From: JBCCOW01 sp038749105
GTDB lineage: Bacteria; Planctomycetota; Phycisphaerae; Phycisphaerales; Phycisphaeraceae
Assembly (NCBI GenBank): GCA_038749105.1
Contig: JBCDIM010000009.1
Coordinates: 1 to 64,000, forward strand
Direction: 5' to 3'
Length of the DNA: 64,000 nucleotides
Position numbers and translations under genes: made by a program. Shown piece after piece: positions 34,752 to 43,478 of this stretch. Positions within the stretch are counted from its first letter, which is position 1. The number at the start of each line of letters is the position of its first letter. The notes below the pieces were generated by a model. It was not told where the DNA came from. It ran no database searches and saw only the letters and a program-made list of their open reading frames with translations.

Positions 34752-35972
34752 ATGGTTGAAGGCCAAGATGTCTGTGCCGTCGCCGAGCGGCCTAAGGGGG
34801 AGGGCGCATCGAGTGAGTTGGGCCAGGCGGCGTTGGGCTCTGGTGTGACGGTCTGGTGTCACGATGCGGAGGGTTCTCACCCTTACCTGGGTCAGCTTCA
34901 GGGGGAGTTGCGGGGGCTGGGGGTTGAAGTCGCTTCGGCTCCGGGGTTCTGGGTGATGCGTCATGTGAAGCCGCGGCGAGGCAGCGTGCTGCACTTGCAT
35001 TGGCTGAATCGTTATGTGGCATCGCAAACCCGTCTCAAGGCATTGGGGAAGACTTTGGCGTTTGTGCTGCAGTTGGTTTGGTTGCGGGTGCGTGGCGTGC
35101 GGCTGGTCTGGACCCTGCATAACCTCAAGAACCATCAGAACGACATGCCCTGGATCGATCGGTTCGGGAGCACAGCGATCGCTCACCTCTGCCACGTATT
35201 GATCGCGCACTGCGGGGCGGCTTCGAGCGAGGCATGTCGCCGATTCCGAGTGTCGCGTCAGAAGGTTCACGTCATCCCGCACGGGCACTTCATGACCGTC
35301 TACGACGACCCGCAACGAGCGGACCGGGAATCAGACGACCCCGCGGCGCGTCGGCGCGCGAAGGCCTCGGCCCGGCAGCGTCTGGGGCTCGGGGTGGAGG
35401 ATGAGGTGTACCTCGCGTTCGGCATGATCCGCCCCTACAAGGGCCTTGACGGGTTGGTGGAGGCGTTTGCGTGTTTCCGTGAAGGGGATGATCAGGACGG
35501 CGTGGGTCGACGGCGTGAGCTGGTGATCGCGGGCGGCCTCCACCACCGAGCGGATCCTGATTGGCCGGAGCATGTGAGGTCGCGCTTCCCTTGGGTCAGG
35601 CTGCATATCGGTCACGTGCCCGACGAGGAGGTGGCGGCGTATTTCGATGCGGCGGACGTGGCCGTGTTCCCCTATCGGGATGTGTTGACCAGTGGGGCGG
35701 TGATCCTAGCGATGGGCTTCTCGCTGCCGTGTGTCGCGCCGCGTCGGGGTTGTTTGCCGGAGACCCTCGGCGCGGTTGGGGCGGCGTGGTTTGACCCGGC
35801 TGCGGACGGGGCGCTGGAGCGGGCGTTGTTGGAGGTGGCCGAGCGGCGTGCGTCATGGCCGGAGATGGGGGCCAACAACCGGGCGCATGCCAAGGCGTTG
35901 GATTGGAGCAGTATCGCTCGAGACACGCTCACGGTTTACCGGGGAGAGAAGAAAGCAGCGAGTCATGGGTGA
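34752..35972 (+). CDS. Glycosyltransferase family 4
   Basis: This 406-residue GT-B enzyme has an N-terminal 30-residue disordered tail, then VTVWCHDAEGSHPYL, HLHWLNRYV and a WTLHNLKNH stretch typical of GT4 proteins acting on cell-surface glycans. VIPHGHFMTVYDDP marks the domain junction, and the C-terminal half has LAFGMIRPYKGLDGLVEAF and ADVAVFPYRDVLTSGAVILAMGF in the position of the E-x7-E motif (first Glu replaced). The altered motif makes activity less certain. It is 3 bp from the upstream stop and overlaps the next gene by 8 bp. Confidence 0.85.
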   Translation: MVEGQDVCAVAERPKGEGASSELGQAALGSGVTVWCHDAEGSHPYLGQLQGELRGLGVEVASAPGFWVMRHVKPRRGSVLHLHWLNRYVASQTRLKALGKTLAFVLQLVWLRVRGVRLVWTLHNLKNHQNDMPWIDRFGSTAIAHLCHVLIAHCGAASSEACRRFRVSRQKVHVIPHGHFMTVYDDPQRADRESDDPAARRRAKASARQRLGLGVEDEVYLAFGMIRPYKGLDGLVEAFACFREGDDQDGVGRRRELVIAGGLHHRADPDWPEHVRSRFPWVRLHIGHVPDEEVAAYFDAADVAVFPYRDVLTSGAVILAMGFSLPCVAPRRGCLPETLGAVGAAWFDPAADGALERALLEVAERRASWPEMGANNRAHAKALDWSSIARDTLTVYRGEKKAASHG

Positions 35973-37245
35973 CGCTAAGCCGGAAGCCAGTCCGGAGCGG
36001 TTGGAGGTGGTCTTGGTCAGTCCTTTGAGCGATCAGCGTGGTGGGGCGGAGTTGTCGCTGATGCACCTGGTGACGGGAGGCAATGGCTATGGGGTGAACT
36101 GGTCGCTGGCGGTCCCGGGAGAAGGCGATCTGTCCGCGGCCGCGCGGTCGGCGGGGGCATCGGTGCATCTGACCGGCGGGGTACGCCTGCGTCGACCGTT
36201 GGGCTACGCCTCGGCGGTCCGGGGGTTAAGCCGCTTTGTCCGTTCCCACCGGGCATCGCTGGTGCTGTCGTGGCTGCCGCATGCGCACTACTGGTCGCTC
36301 CCCGCGGCGGCCTTGGCGGGGGCCTCGGCGGCTTGGTTCCAGAAGGATCAGGTCAAGCCCGAGAAGCTGAATAACCGGCTCACGGCGCGTCTGCCTCGCC
36401 GCGGGATCCTGGCGAATAGCGTGTTCACGGCTGAGCTGCAGGGGCAGCTGTCTCCGAGCGCCGCGATCGATGTGGTGCCGTCCGCGGTTGAACTCGATCG
36501 GTTTGCTCCGGATCACTTGGGTACTCCCGAAGCGTGTCGCGGTCGGCTTGGCCTGCCCGCTGAAGGCCCCTTGGTCGGGATGGTGGGGCGGCTCCAGGAA
36601 TGGAAGGGCTTTGGGACGGCGTTGCGGGCGCTGGGTCAGGTTCGTGCAGAGGTGCCCGATGCGAAGCTGGTTTTGATCGGCGGGCCGCACACATCGGAGC
36701 CTGAATACCCGGAGGAGCTGCGGCGGCTGGCCGCGTCTGAAGGATTGTCGGGAGCGGTGGTGTTTGTCGGTGAGGTCGAGCACGACCTGGTGCCGCAGTA
36801 CATGCAGGCGTGTGATGTCTTGGTGCATGCGAGCCGGGCTGAGCCCTTTGGAGTCGTGGTGATTGAAGCGATGGCGTTGGGCAAACCGCTGGTGGCGTCG
36901 GCCGAGGGTGGCCCCGCGACGACCGTACGGGAGGGGGTCGATGGGCTATTGGCTGGCTACGGGGACTCGGCAGCACTCGCTGCAGCGGTGACACGGCTTT
37001 TGCGGGGTGGTGCAGAGGTGGAGCGGATGTCAGTGTCAGCACGCCAGCGGGCCCGTGGCTTTTCGGTGGACGTGTTCCGACGCCGGATGGCCGATGCGGT
37101 GGGGCGGGTCTTGGGTCCGCGCCGTAGCCCGGGGATCTATGTGGATGGTCAAGCGTGGTCGGTCGATGAGACCGGAGTAGGCATGACGGATAAGGTCTCG
37201 GCCGACGCCGACGAGATTGGACGATGCGAGCTCAACGCCCGATAA
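35965..37245 (+). CDS. Glycosyltransferase family 4
   Basis: This 426-residue protein is taken from ATG 35965, overlapping the upstream gene by 8 bases. GT4 features: VVLVSPLSDQRGGAELSLMHL (N-terminal donor/acceptor cleft, GGAE motif), ANSVFTAELQ and VPSAVELDRFAP at the domain junction, GMVGRLQEWKGFGTAL, and EPFGVVVIEAMALGKPLVAS with the E-x7-E pair. The last 45 residues are acidic and unrelated. The enzyme is probably retaining and uses a nucleotide sugar; which sugar is unknown. Confidence 0.92.
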   Translation: MGDAKPEASPERLEVVLVSPLSDQRGGAELSLMHLVTGGNGYGVNWSLAVPGEGDLSAAARSAGASVHLTGGVRLRRPLGYASAVRGLSRFVRSHRASLVLSWLPHAHYWSLPAAALAGASAAWFQKDQVKPEKLNNRLTARLPRRGILANSVFTAELQGQLSPSAAIDVVPSAVELDRFAPDHLGTPEACRGRLGLPAEGPLVGMVGRLQEWKGFGTALRALGQVRAEVPDAKLVLIGGPHTSEPEYPEELRRLAASEGLSGAVVFVGEVEHDLVPQYMQACDVLVHASRAEPFGVVVIEAMALGKPLVASAEGGPATTVREGVDGLLAGYGDSAALAAAVTRLLRGGAEVERMSVSARQRARGFSVDVFRRRMADAVGRVLGPRRSPGIYVDGQAWSVDETGVGMTDKVSADADEIGRCELNAR

Positions 37246-37271
37246 GCGGAATACCTCCGAGGGGACGCCCG

Positions 37272-38831
37272 ATGCGGCCGCCTGGAATTGGCGGGGGGCC
37301 GCGGGTTGACCCACGGCTGCTGGACGCGGTCCCTGCCTTTGAGCCAGACCGTGGCGTGGCGGGTGGGTTGGCGTTGGCGAGCTTGGCCGGATGTATTGCG
37401 TTGTTGGCTGCGGGCACCGCACGCCCGATCGACGTGTTGGTCGCCTTTGGGCTCTACCTTGGCACACTCTGGGTGATCGTGTCGCGGCCGGCGGCGGCGA
37501 TCCCGGTGCTGTTCGCGTTGATCTGCTTCAACCGTGAGGTGCGTCGGCTCTTGGACTGGGGCCAGGGCGAGTTCAGTATGTTCCCACCAACCAGCCTCCT
37601 GGTGGAAGGTGTATCCGTGACGATGGGGCTGCTCGCAGCCCGAGACTGGCGCCTGCTGTCGCCGGCAATCCGCATCGCGACTCAATTGATCATGGCGGCA
37701 ACTCTCTACGGCCTGCTCCTGGGCTTGGGGGTGAGCCGGGTGGGGGTCGCGGCGGTGTTCGAATATGTCAACTGGATCGCACCGCTGATGGCGTTGCTCT
37801 ATGTGGCACGGCTGAGGCCGACCCTGGAGCAGGTGAAGGGTTGGGTCGTCGCGTTCGCGGGGATCGCGGTGTTGGCCGGTGCGTACGGCTGGGTGCAGTG
37901 GTTGATCTTGCCGCCGTGGAGCAAGTTCTGGGTGGTGAGCTCGGGGATGGGATCGATCGGCCAGCCGGTTCCGATCAAGGTCCGGTTCTTCGGCTCGTTT
38001 AGTGCTCCGGGGGGCATGGGGCGCGCCTGTAGCCTGGTGGCGGTCTTGCTGCTGATGTTCAAGCCGTTCAAGCCGCCGGTGCTGTGGACGGTGACACTCT
38101 TCTTGGCGGGCTGTGCGTTGGCGTCGTTTGTACGATCGTCGTGGCTGACGGCGATGCTATGCATCATCTTCTTCCTGCTGATCGCTCGTGGCAAAGACAA
38201 GGTCCGTGTGGCGATCGCGGCGGCCGTTGTGCTGATCGCGCTGGCGATCGTGGCACCGATGCTGCCGGGTGGAGATCGGATGATCAGCCGGTTTACGACC
38301 TTGAGCGACGTGCAGGGTGACGGGAGCTTCCAGGGCCGGATGGCGTTTAGTGGGTGGGTGATTGGCCGGATCATGGAGAAGCCTTGGGGTTACGGCATGG
38401 GGACCACCGGCGCCGCAGTGCAACGGCTTTCGTCACAGCGGAACCCGATTGGTGCGTTCGACAACGGGTTTTTACAGATCCCCTATTCCTTAGGCATCCC
38501 GGGTGCTGTGGTGTTCTGGATCGGGATCGTGAAGCTGGCGATCGCGCTAGGTCGGACGCGATACCCGGACACGGACCGGCAGCTGCTGGTCAGCGTGGCC
38601 TTTGCGGTCTCGGTTGGACATATGATCGCGCTCGCGGTGGCGAACTTCTTCAAGACCGATCTGGCGAGCATCTTCTACATCTTCCTGGCCGCGGGGCTAT
38701 GTGCAACACCGAGTGTTGGCAGGACCGTATTGCGCGGCGCACGGCAGCGGGTACAACGGCGATACCCACCGGTTGATCCGCGGTTGGGTGCCCAGGCCAT
38801 GCGGCTTCCGCGGGAGGGTCCGAGCGGCTGA
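37272..38831 (+). CDS. O-antigen polymerase/ligase-like membrane protein (Wzy or WaaL class)
   Basis: This is a 519-residue polytopic protein with about ten to twelve membrane segments. ATG 37272 is preferred because GAGGGG lies 8 bases upstream; ATG 37224 would add 16 residues and overlap the previous gene by 22 bp. The large periplasmic loop (about 290-390) carries LSDVQGDGSFQGRMAFSGW and KPWGYGMGTTG followed by AFDNGFLQIPYSLGIPG, the RxxxW...G.G.....DN.... pattern of O-antigen ligase-type proteins. These enzymes join lipid-linked repeat units or attach glycan to an acceptor in the periplasm. No Wzx flippase was found in the window to supply it. Confidence 0.85.
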   Translation: MRPPGIGGGPRVDPRLLDAVPAFEPDRGVAGGLALASLAGCIALLAAGTARPIDVLVAFGLYLGTLWVIVSRPAAAIPVLFALICFNREVRRLLDWGQGEFSMFPPTSLLVEGVSVTMGLLAARDWRLLSPAIRIATQLIMAATLYGLLLGLGVSRVGVAAVFEYVNWIAPLMALLYVARLRPTLEQVKGWVVAFAGIAVLAGAYGWVQWLILPPWSKFWVVSSGMGSIGQPVPIKVRFFGSFSAPGGMGRACSLVAVLLLMFKPFKPPVLWTVTLFLAGCALASFVRSSWLTAMLCIIFFLLIARGKDKVRVAIAAAVVLIALAIVAPMLPGGDRMISRFTTLSDVQGDGSFQGRMAFSGWVIGRIMEKPWGYGMGTTGAAVQRLSSQRNPIGAFDNGFLQIPYSLGIPGAVVFWIGIVKLAIALGRTRYPDTDRQLLVSVAFAVSVGHMIALAVANFFKTDLASIFYIFLAAGLCATPSVGRTVLRGARQRVQRRYPPVDPRLGAQAMRLPREGPSG

Positions 38832-40141
38832 TGCGGATCGCGTGCTACGCCTACATCGAGCCGTCATCGGGGAGTATTGCTGCGCACGGCCACCTGCTGG
38901 TCCAAGAGCTCCTGCGTCGAGGCCACGAGATCGAGCTGTTTAGCCGGCGCTCTTTTGTGTACCCGGAGGACCTGCTGGAGGCCTACCCGAACCTGGGCTA
39001 CACCGAGGTCTCAGGCCGGGTGACCCGTATGTTTGATGCGGGTCTTGATGGTTCGGCCGCCGAGCGGGAGGGCCCGGCACGGATTTTGGCGGCAAGGTTT
39101 CGGCACGCCGTGTTTAGCCGGGACGTCGTCCGAGCTATGCGTCGAGCGCATGCGCAGCGGCCGTTCGATCGGGTGCTCTATGTGGGAACGGCGTGTTTTG
39201 GTCGGGTTGCGGAGTTGCCGACGGTGAGCTGGGTGCAGGGCGCGCCGGGCAGTGATGTCCGGTCTTTGCAGCGGCATGCGGGTCTCATCCGGGAGAGCGA
39301 AGGGACTGCACGCTGGATCATGCTGCGTGGGTATGGCCTGTTCCGGCTGACCGCGGGGTTACCGCCGTTCCGGCATAGCGACCGGCTGATTGTCGGCAGC
39401 CGGGTGAGCCGTGGCGTTCTGGCCGAGCGGTTTGGGATTGCGGAAGACCGGCTGTCATCCTTGCCGTACATCATCGATACGGATCAGTACCGGGTCAGGC
39501 AAGAGCCGCCGTCAAAGGATGGGGTGCTGCGGGTGCTCTGGCTGGGGCGGATCGTCCCGCGCAAGCGTCTGGACCTGCTGCTCACAGCGACCGCCCAGGC
39601 GCTAGCGGCGGGGTGTGACCTAGACGTGACGGTGGTGGGCGGGTTTGGGTTCACGCCCGGCATGCGTCGCCTGATCGCCGAGTTTCCTCAGTCGGCACGC
39701 CTGCGGTATATCCCGGGCGTACCCCGCGAGCAGACGGGTGACCTGCTTCGGGAAACAGATCTGCTGGTGCAACCTTCAGAAGAAGAGGACTTCGGCTCCA
39801 GCGTGGCCGAGGCGATGTTGTGTGGGACGCCGGTGATTGTGGGCCGGACCAACGGTACCGGGGACTACCTCTGTCCGCGTTCACTGCGGCTCCAAGAAGA
39901 CAGCCCGGAAGAGCTGTGCGATGCGTTTGTAGAAGCCATGCGGCGAAAGCGGGCCGGCGAGCTGGCCGATCCCGCCGCGACGCGGGCCTCGGCGGAGCGA
40001 TGGTTCGGCGTTTCGGGAGTGACCGACGCTGTGGAAGCCATCCTGGAACAGGCGGGACAGCCACCCAACGCAACAAAGCCCGGAGGCGTGCAGGACGCAG
40101 CCTCCAATCACGGCGGCGTTCCAGGGCTTACCGGTGCATGA
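38831..40141 (+). CDS. Glycosyltransferase family 4
   Basis: This 436-residue GT-B protein overlaps the upstream stop by one base (TGATG). Features: RIACYAYIEPSSGSIAAHGHLLV at the N-terminus, VSWVQGAPGSD, SRVSRGVLAERFGI, LPYIIDTDQY at the junction, LWLGRIVPRKRLDLLLTAT and SEEEDFGSSVAEAMLCGTPVIVG holding the E-x7-E motif (Glu-Asp-Phe-Gly-Ser-Ser-Val-Ala-Glu). It is cytoplasmic. The C-terminal 40 residues are likely disordered. The sugar donor is unknown. Confidence 0.9.
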   Translation: MRIACYAYIEPSSGSIAAHGHLLVQELLRRGHEIELFSRRSFVYPEDLLEAYPNLGYTEVSGRVTRMFDAGLDGSAAEREGPARILAARFRHAVFSRDVVRAMRRAHAQRPFDRVLYVGTACFGRVAELPTVSWVQGAPGSDVRSLQRHAGLIRESEGTARWIMLRGYGLFRLTAGLPPFRHSDRLIVGSRVSRGVLAERFGIAEDRLSSLPYIIDTDQYRVRQEPPSKDGVLRVLWLGRIVPRKRLDLLLTATAQALAAGCDLDVTVVGGFGFTPGMRRLIAEFPQSARLRYIPGVPREQTGDLLRETDLLVQPSEEEDFGSSVAEAMLCGTPVIVGRTNGTGDYLCPRSLRLQEDSPEELCDAFVEAMRRKRAGELADPAATRASAERWFGVSGVTDAVEAILEQAGQPPNATKPGGVQDAASNHGGVPGLTGA

Positions 40142-40142
40142 G

Positions 40143-41360
40143 ATGACGGCAACGGAAACGAATCCCACTGAGCATCAATCCCGGCAGACGCTGGTCCCGA
40201 CGTCCGAGTCGTCAGGTACACCGCGCCTGGTGATCGGGACACACCGTGTTGTGCGGACCGACGGGCAGGGGCGGGTTTGCCTGGAAGTAGCGGCGGCGGC
40301 GGCAGAGCGGGGCTGGCGGGTGACGCTGTTGTGCGATCGGGCGGACGAGGATTTGGCGTCGCATCCGGCGGTGCGGTTTGTCCGTGTGCCCGCGGCTGGG
40401 CTGCCCGGCCAGCTGCTTCGCCAAGCGGCTTACGCCCGTCGGTTGACCGCGGCGTTGCCCCGTCCGGCGGGGCCCGACACGGTCGTGCTGCTCAATGGCG
40501 ACATCGCGGGTGGCGCGCCGTCTGATCTGAATGTCGCGCACTTTGTGCACTCGGCGTATCGGCGTCACCTGCGGGTGCGGGGGCTGCGGTCTGTGTATCA
40601 CCGCGCCTATGCCGAGCAGCACGCACGGGGCGAACGGACCGCGTTTGCGGCGGCGTGGCGAGCGGTAGCGGTAAGTGCCCGGGTGCGGGACGAGCTGGTG
40701 CAAGAAGTCGGTGTGCCGGAGGAGAAGGTGGTCGTGATCCCGAACGGGGTTGATCTCAAAGAGTTTCATCCCCTCCGTGATGGAGAAGAGCGTCCATTGC
40801 GGGAGCTGGCGGGGTGCAGTGACGATGAGCTTCTGGCGTTGTTTGTTGGGGATCTGCGGAGTGAGCGAAAGGGTTTTGGCACGGTACTGCAGGCCGTGGC
40901 GCAGACGCCGGGTGTGCGGGTCGTGGCGGTGGGCGGGCAAGACGGCGGGCCGTTCCCTGCGATGGCTAAACGACTCGGGATCACGGATCGTGTGGTGTTC
41001 TTGGGCCGGCGAGACGACGTGCCGGGGCTGATGCGACAGGCGGACGTGTTTGTGTTTCCTAGCGCGTACGAGCCGTTTGGCCTGGTGGTGACCGAGGCTT
41101 TAGCCAGTGGGGTGCCGGTGGTCTGTGGCCCAGAGGTCGGAGCGGCCCCGCACGCGGGAGATGGGGGTGTGATGCTGCGTGGGTCGGGTGATGTGGAGGG
41201 ATTGGTGGCCGCGCTCTCGGGCTTGCGGGATGATGCGGACGAGCGGGGTCGGCGGTCAATCGCGGCGCGTTCAGCGGCGGAGGCGTGCGGCTGGGGGGCG
41301 ATGGCGTCGGCTTATCTGGAGCTGGCCGAGGCGGCGCTGGAGGCGAAGCAGGTTGGCTGA
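40143..41360 (+). CDS. Glycosyltransferase family 4
   Basis: This 405-residue GT-B protein is taken from ATG 40143; GTG 40134 is possible. Features: RLVIGTHRVVRTDGQGRVCLEVAAAAAERGW (split over the Rossmann start), NVAHFVHSAYRRH, VIPNGVDLKEFHP at the domain junction, LFVGDLRSERKGFGTVL and YEPFGLVVTEALASGVPVV with E-x7-E. A Ala/Arg-rich C-terminal helix follows. The next gene starts inside its last 8 bases. The role in chain extension is inferred. Confidence 0.92.
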   Translation: MTATETNPTEHQSRQTLVPTSESSGTPRLVIGTHRVVRTDGQGRVCLEVAAAAAERGWRVTLLCDRADEDLASHPAVRFVRVPAAGLPGQLLRQAAYARRLTAALPRPAGPDTVVLLNGDIAGGAPSDLNVAHFVHSAYRRHLRVRGLRSVYHRAYAEQHARGERTAFAAAWRAVAVSARVRDELVQEVGVPEEKVVVIPNGVDLKEFHPLRDGEERPLRELAGCSDDELLALFVGDLRSERKGFGTVLQAVAQTPGVRVVAVGGQDGGPFPAMAKRLGITDRVVFLGRRDDVPGLMRQADVFVFPSAYEPFGLVVTEALASGVPVVCGPEVGAAPHAGDGGVMLRGSGDVEGLVAALSGLRDDADERGRRSIAARSAAEACGWGAMASAYLELAEAALEAKQVG

Positions 41361-42330
41361 GTCGGCCGGACGACGCTGGGTGTATGTGACCGGGATGCCT
41401 CGCAGCGGCACGACATTCGCCGCAACCGTCCTGACGGCCGCACGCGGGGTGATGATGCTGCACGAGCCGTTCAATCCCCAGTGCGGTGTGCTGGGGGTGG
41501 ACTGGGAGCGGGCGAAACACTTGGGTGAGGGGCTCGCACCGCCGGAGGATGCGCGCGAGGCGATCGGTCGGATGCTGAGGCTGCGGGTTCGCCAGGGCAG
41601 CCATGTCCCGCCGTCAGACCCACTGGTGCGTCGGATGGTCAAGCGGTTGGCGGGGAGCCGGGGGCCTTACCACCTGCGGCGTTCGAAGCTGCGGCCGTGG
41701 TGCCAAGCAGGTGTGGTGAAGGATCCGACAGGTTGGTCGCTGAGCGCACACCTCAGCGACGAACACGGGCTGCCGGTTGTGGTGACGGTGAAGCATCCGC
41801 TGGCGCAGGTGGCAGGCTATCAGCGGGCGGGTTGGACGGCGAAGGTGAAGTTCTTTGATCCCGGTTCGCCTTTACTCGGCCTGCTGGATGAAGAGGACCG
41901 CCGGTTGATGGAACAATACGGCGGTGGCGACGCAGACCCGCTAGAGGCGGCGGCGGTTTCGTGGCGACTGACCTACCGCGTACTCTTGGGCTGGGCGCGT
42001 GAGCGGTCGGCATGGCGGGTGGCGGTGATGGAGCAGCTTTCGGCCGACCCGGGCGAGAGGTTCTCGGTGTTGGCTGGGGAGGTAGGCCTGCCCTGGGATC
42101 GGTGGAGCGACCGGGCGATCCAGCGGATGACAGGGGGGCACAACCCGGCGGAGGCAAGGCCCGGCCGATTCCAGGACCTCAAACGAGACAGCAGGCGTGT
42201 GTTCGAGCTGCGTCGCGCGTCGCTGAGCGCGGCCGAGCGGGCGCGTGTGTTCGAGCTGACATGGCCGGTGGCGAATGAAATCTACGACGAAGAGAGTTTC
42301 GGACTAAGTGACGGCGAGAAGGAGTCTTGA
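41353..42330 (+). CDS. Sulfotransferase-family protein
   Basis: This 325-residue protein is taken from TTG 41353 (GGAGG 9 bases upstream). The phosphosulfate-binding loop is near the N-terminus: VYVTGMPRSGTTFAATVL, with GxPRSGTT at about 13-20. A second region, VTVKHPLAQVAGYQRAG, matches the 3'-phosphate motif of sulfotransferases. The family moves a sulfuryl group from PAPS to a hydroxyl on sugars or other acceptors. Within this operon it would sulfate the exopolysaccharide, though no PAPS synthesis gene is in the window. The 3'(2'),5'-bisphosphate nucleotidase gene at 55240-56205 could remove the PAP byproduct. Confidence 0.8.
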   Translation: MAESAGRRWVYVTGMPRSGTTFAATVLTAARGVMMLHEPFNPQCGVLGVDWERAKHLGEGLAPPEDAREAIGRMLRLRVRQGSHVPPSDPLVRRMVKRLAGSRGPYHLRRSKLRPWCQAGVVKDPTGWSLSAHLSDEHGLPVVVTVKHPLAQVAGYQRAGWTAKVKFFDPGSPLLGLLDEEDRRLMEQYGGGDADPLEAAAVSWRLTYRVLLGWARERSAWRVAVMEQLSADPGERFSVLAGEVGLPWDRWSDRAIQRMTGGHNPAEARPGRFQDLKRDSRRVFELRRASLSAAERARVFELTWPVANEIYDEESFGLSDGEKES

Positions 42331-43478
42331 TGGCATCGAGTGTGGATGACAGATCGCGGGTGCTGATGCTGCAGAACCTGGCGGAGTTCCCGTCGATGAG
42401 CATGAAGCGGTACGCGGCATCGCTGCACGGTGCGTTTGCGGGGCTGACCGGGTGGGATGTGCAGATGCCCGAGGTGAGTCAGCCGGCGGCGTTGGCGGGG
42501 TTGCCGCTGTCGATGGCCTCGCGTTGGGGCCGGCTGGTGAAGTACCCAAGCGAGATCCGTCGGCTGCGTTCGGAACTCCGGCCCGGGGTCTGCCACGTGC
42601 TGGACCACTCGCACGCCAACCTGCTCCGTGCGTGTGAGCCGGCAAGCAGCGTGATCACGGTGCATGATGTGATCCCGATGCTCAGCGTGGTGGGTGAGCT
42701 GAACTTCTCGGTCAAGCGTCAGGTGCGTTACACGTTCCCGAAGAAGCTGCGGCGTATTGAGAAGTGCGCGGCGGTTATCGCGATCAGCGCGAGCACGAAG
42801 CGGTCACTGCTGAGGTTTGTGGACATGCCCGAAGACCGGGTGCATGTGGTGCATTACGGCGTCTCGGAGGGCTTCGTCCCAGATCCGACGACAGGGCTGT
42901 CGCTGGAGCAGGAGCGGGCCGACGTGCTAGCCAACCATGGGATCGATCCGGGGCGTCGGGTTGTGCTGCATGTCTGCACGCAGAATCGCTACAAGAACTC
43001 GCCAGCGCTTTTACGGATGCTGCGGCGTTTGCCCGACGAGTTCGTGCTGCTGCGTGTGGGCGCGGGGCTGTTTGAAGACGAGGCGGCGATGGCGGAAGAC
43101 CTCGGTGTAGCAGGGCGTGTGATCAATGCCGGGAAGGTGTACGGCGACGACAAGCTGGGTGCCTACTACCGGGCCGCGGACGTGTTTGCTTTCCCGAGCA
43201 CATTCGAGGGGTTCGGCTGGCCGCCGCTGGAGGCGATGGCGTGCGGGTGCCCGGTGGTGGCGAGTAATGCGGCCAGCATGCCGGAGGTCGTGGGGGACGC
43301 GGGGGTCCAGGTGGACCCGCACGACGACGAAGGCTTGGCGGGCGCAGTGGAGCACGTTTTGCGTCAACGCGACGATTTTCGGCGGCGTAGCCTGGAAAGA
43401 GCGGGTAAGTTTCGCTGGCGGGATTGCGCGGAGAGGACGGCGGGGGTGTACGAGCAGGTATTGAAGGAAAGGGCATGA
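42330..43478 (+). CDS. Glycosyltransferase family 4
   Basis: This 382-residue protein is taken from ATG 42330 (overlaps the previous stop by one base). GT4 features: VLMLQNLAEFPSMSMKRYA at the start, HVLDHSHANLL, VHDVIPMLSVVGELNFS, AVIAISASTKRSLL, VHVVHYGVSEGFVP at the junction, LHVCTQNRYKNSPALLRML and FEGFGWPPLEAMACGCPVVAS with E-x7-E. The layout is close to mannosyltransferases of the WbaZ/PimB class. The role in adding a sugar to the chain is inferred. Start and stop both overlap neighbours. Confidence 0.92.
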   Translation: MASSVDDRSRVLMLQNLAEFPSMSMKRYAASLHGAFAGLTGWDVQMPEVSQPAALAGLPLSMASRWGRLVKYPSEIRRLRSELRPGVCHVLDHSHANLLRACEPASSVITVHDVIPMLSVVGELNFSVKRQVRYTFPKKLRRIEKCAAVIAISASTKRSLLRFVDMPEDRVHVVHYGVSEGFVPDPTTGLSLEQERADVLANHGIDPGRRVVLHVCTQNRYKNSPALLRMLRRLPDEFVLLRVGAGLFEDEAAMAEDLGVAGRVINAGKVYGDDKLGAYYRAADVFAFPSTFEGFGWPPLEAMACGCPVVASNAASMPEVVGDAGVQVDPHDDEGLAGAVEHVLRQRDDFRRRSLERAGKFRWRDCAERTAGVYEQVLKERA

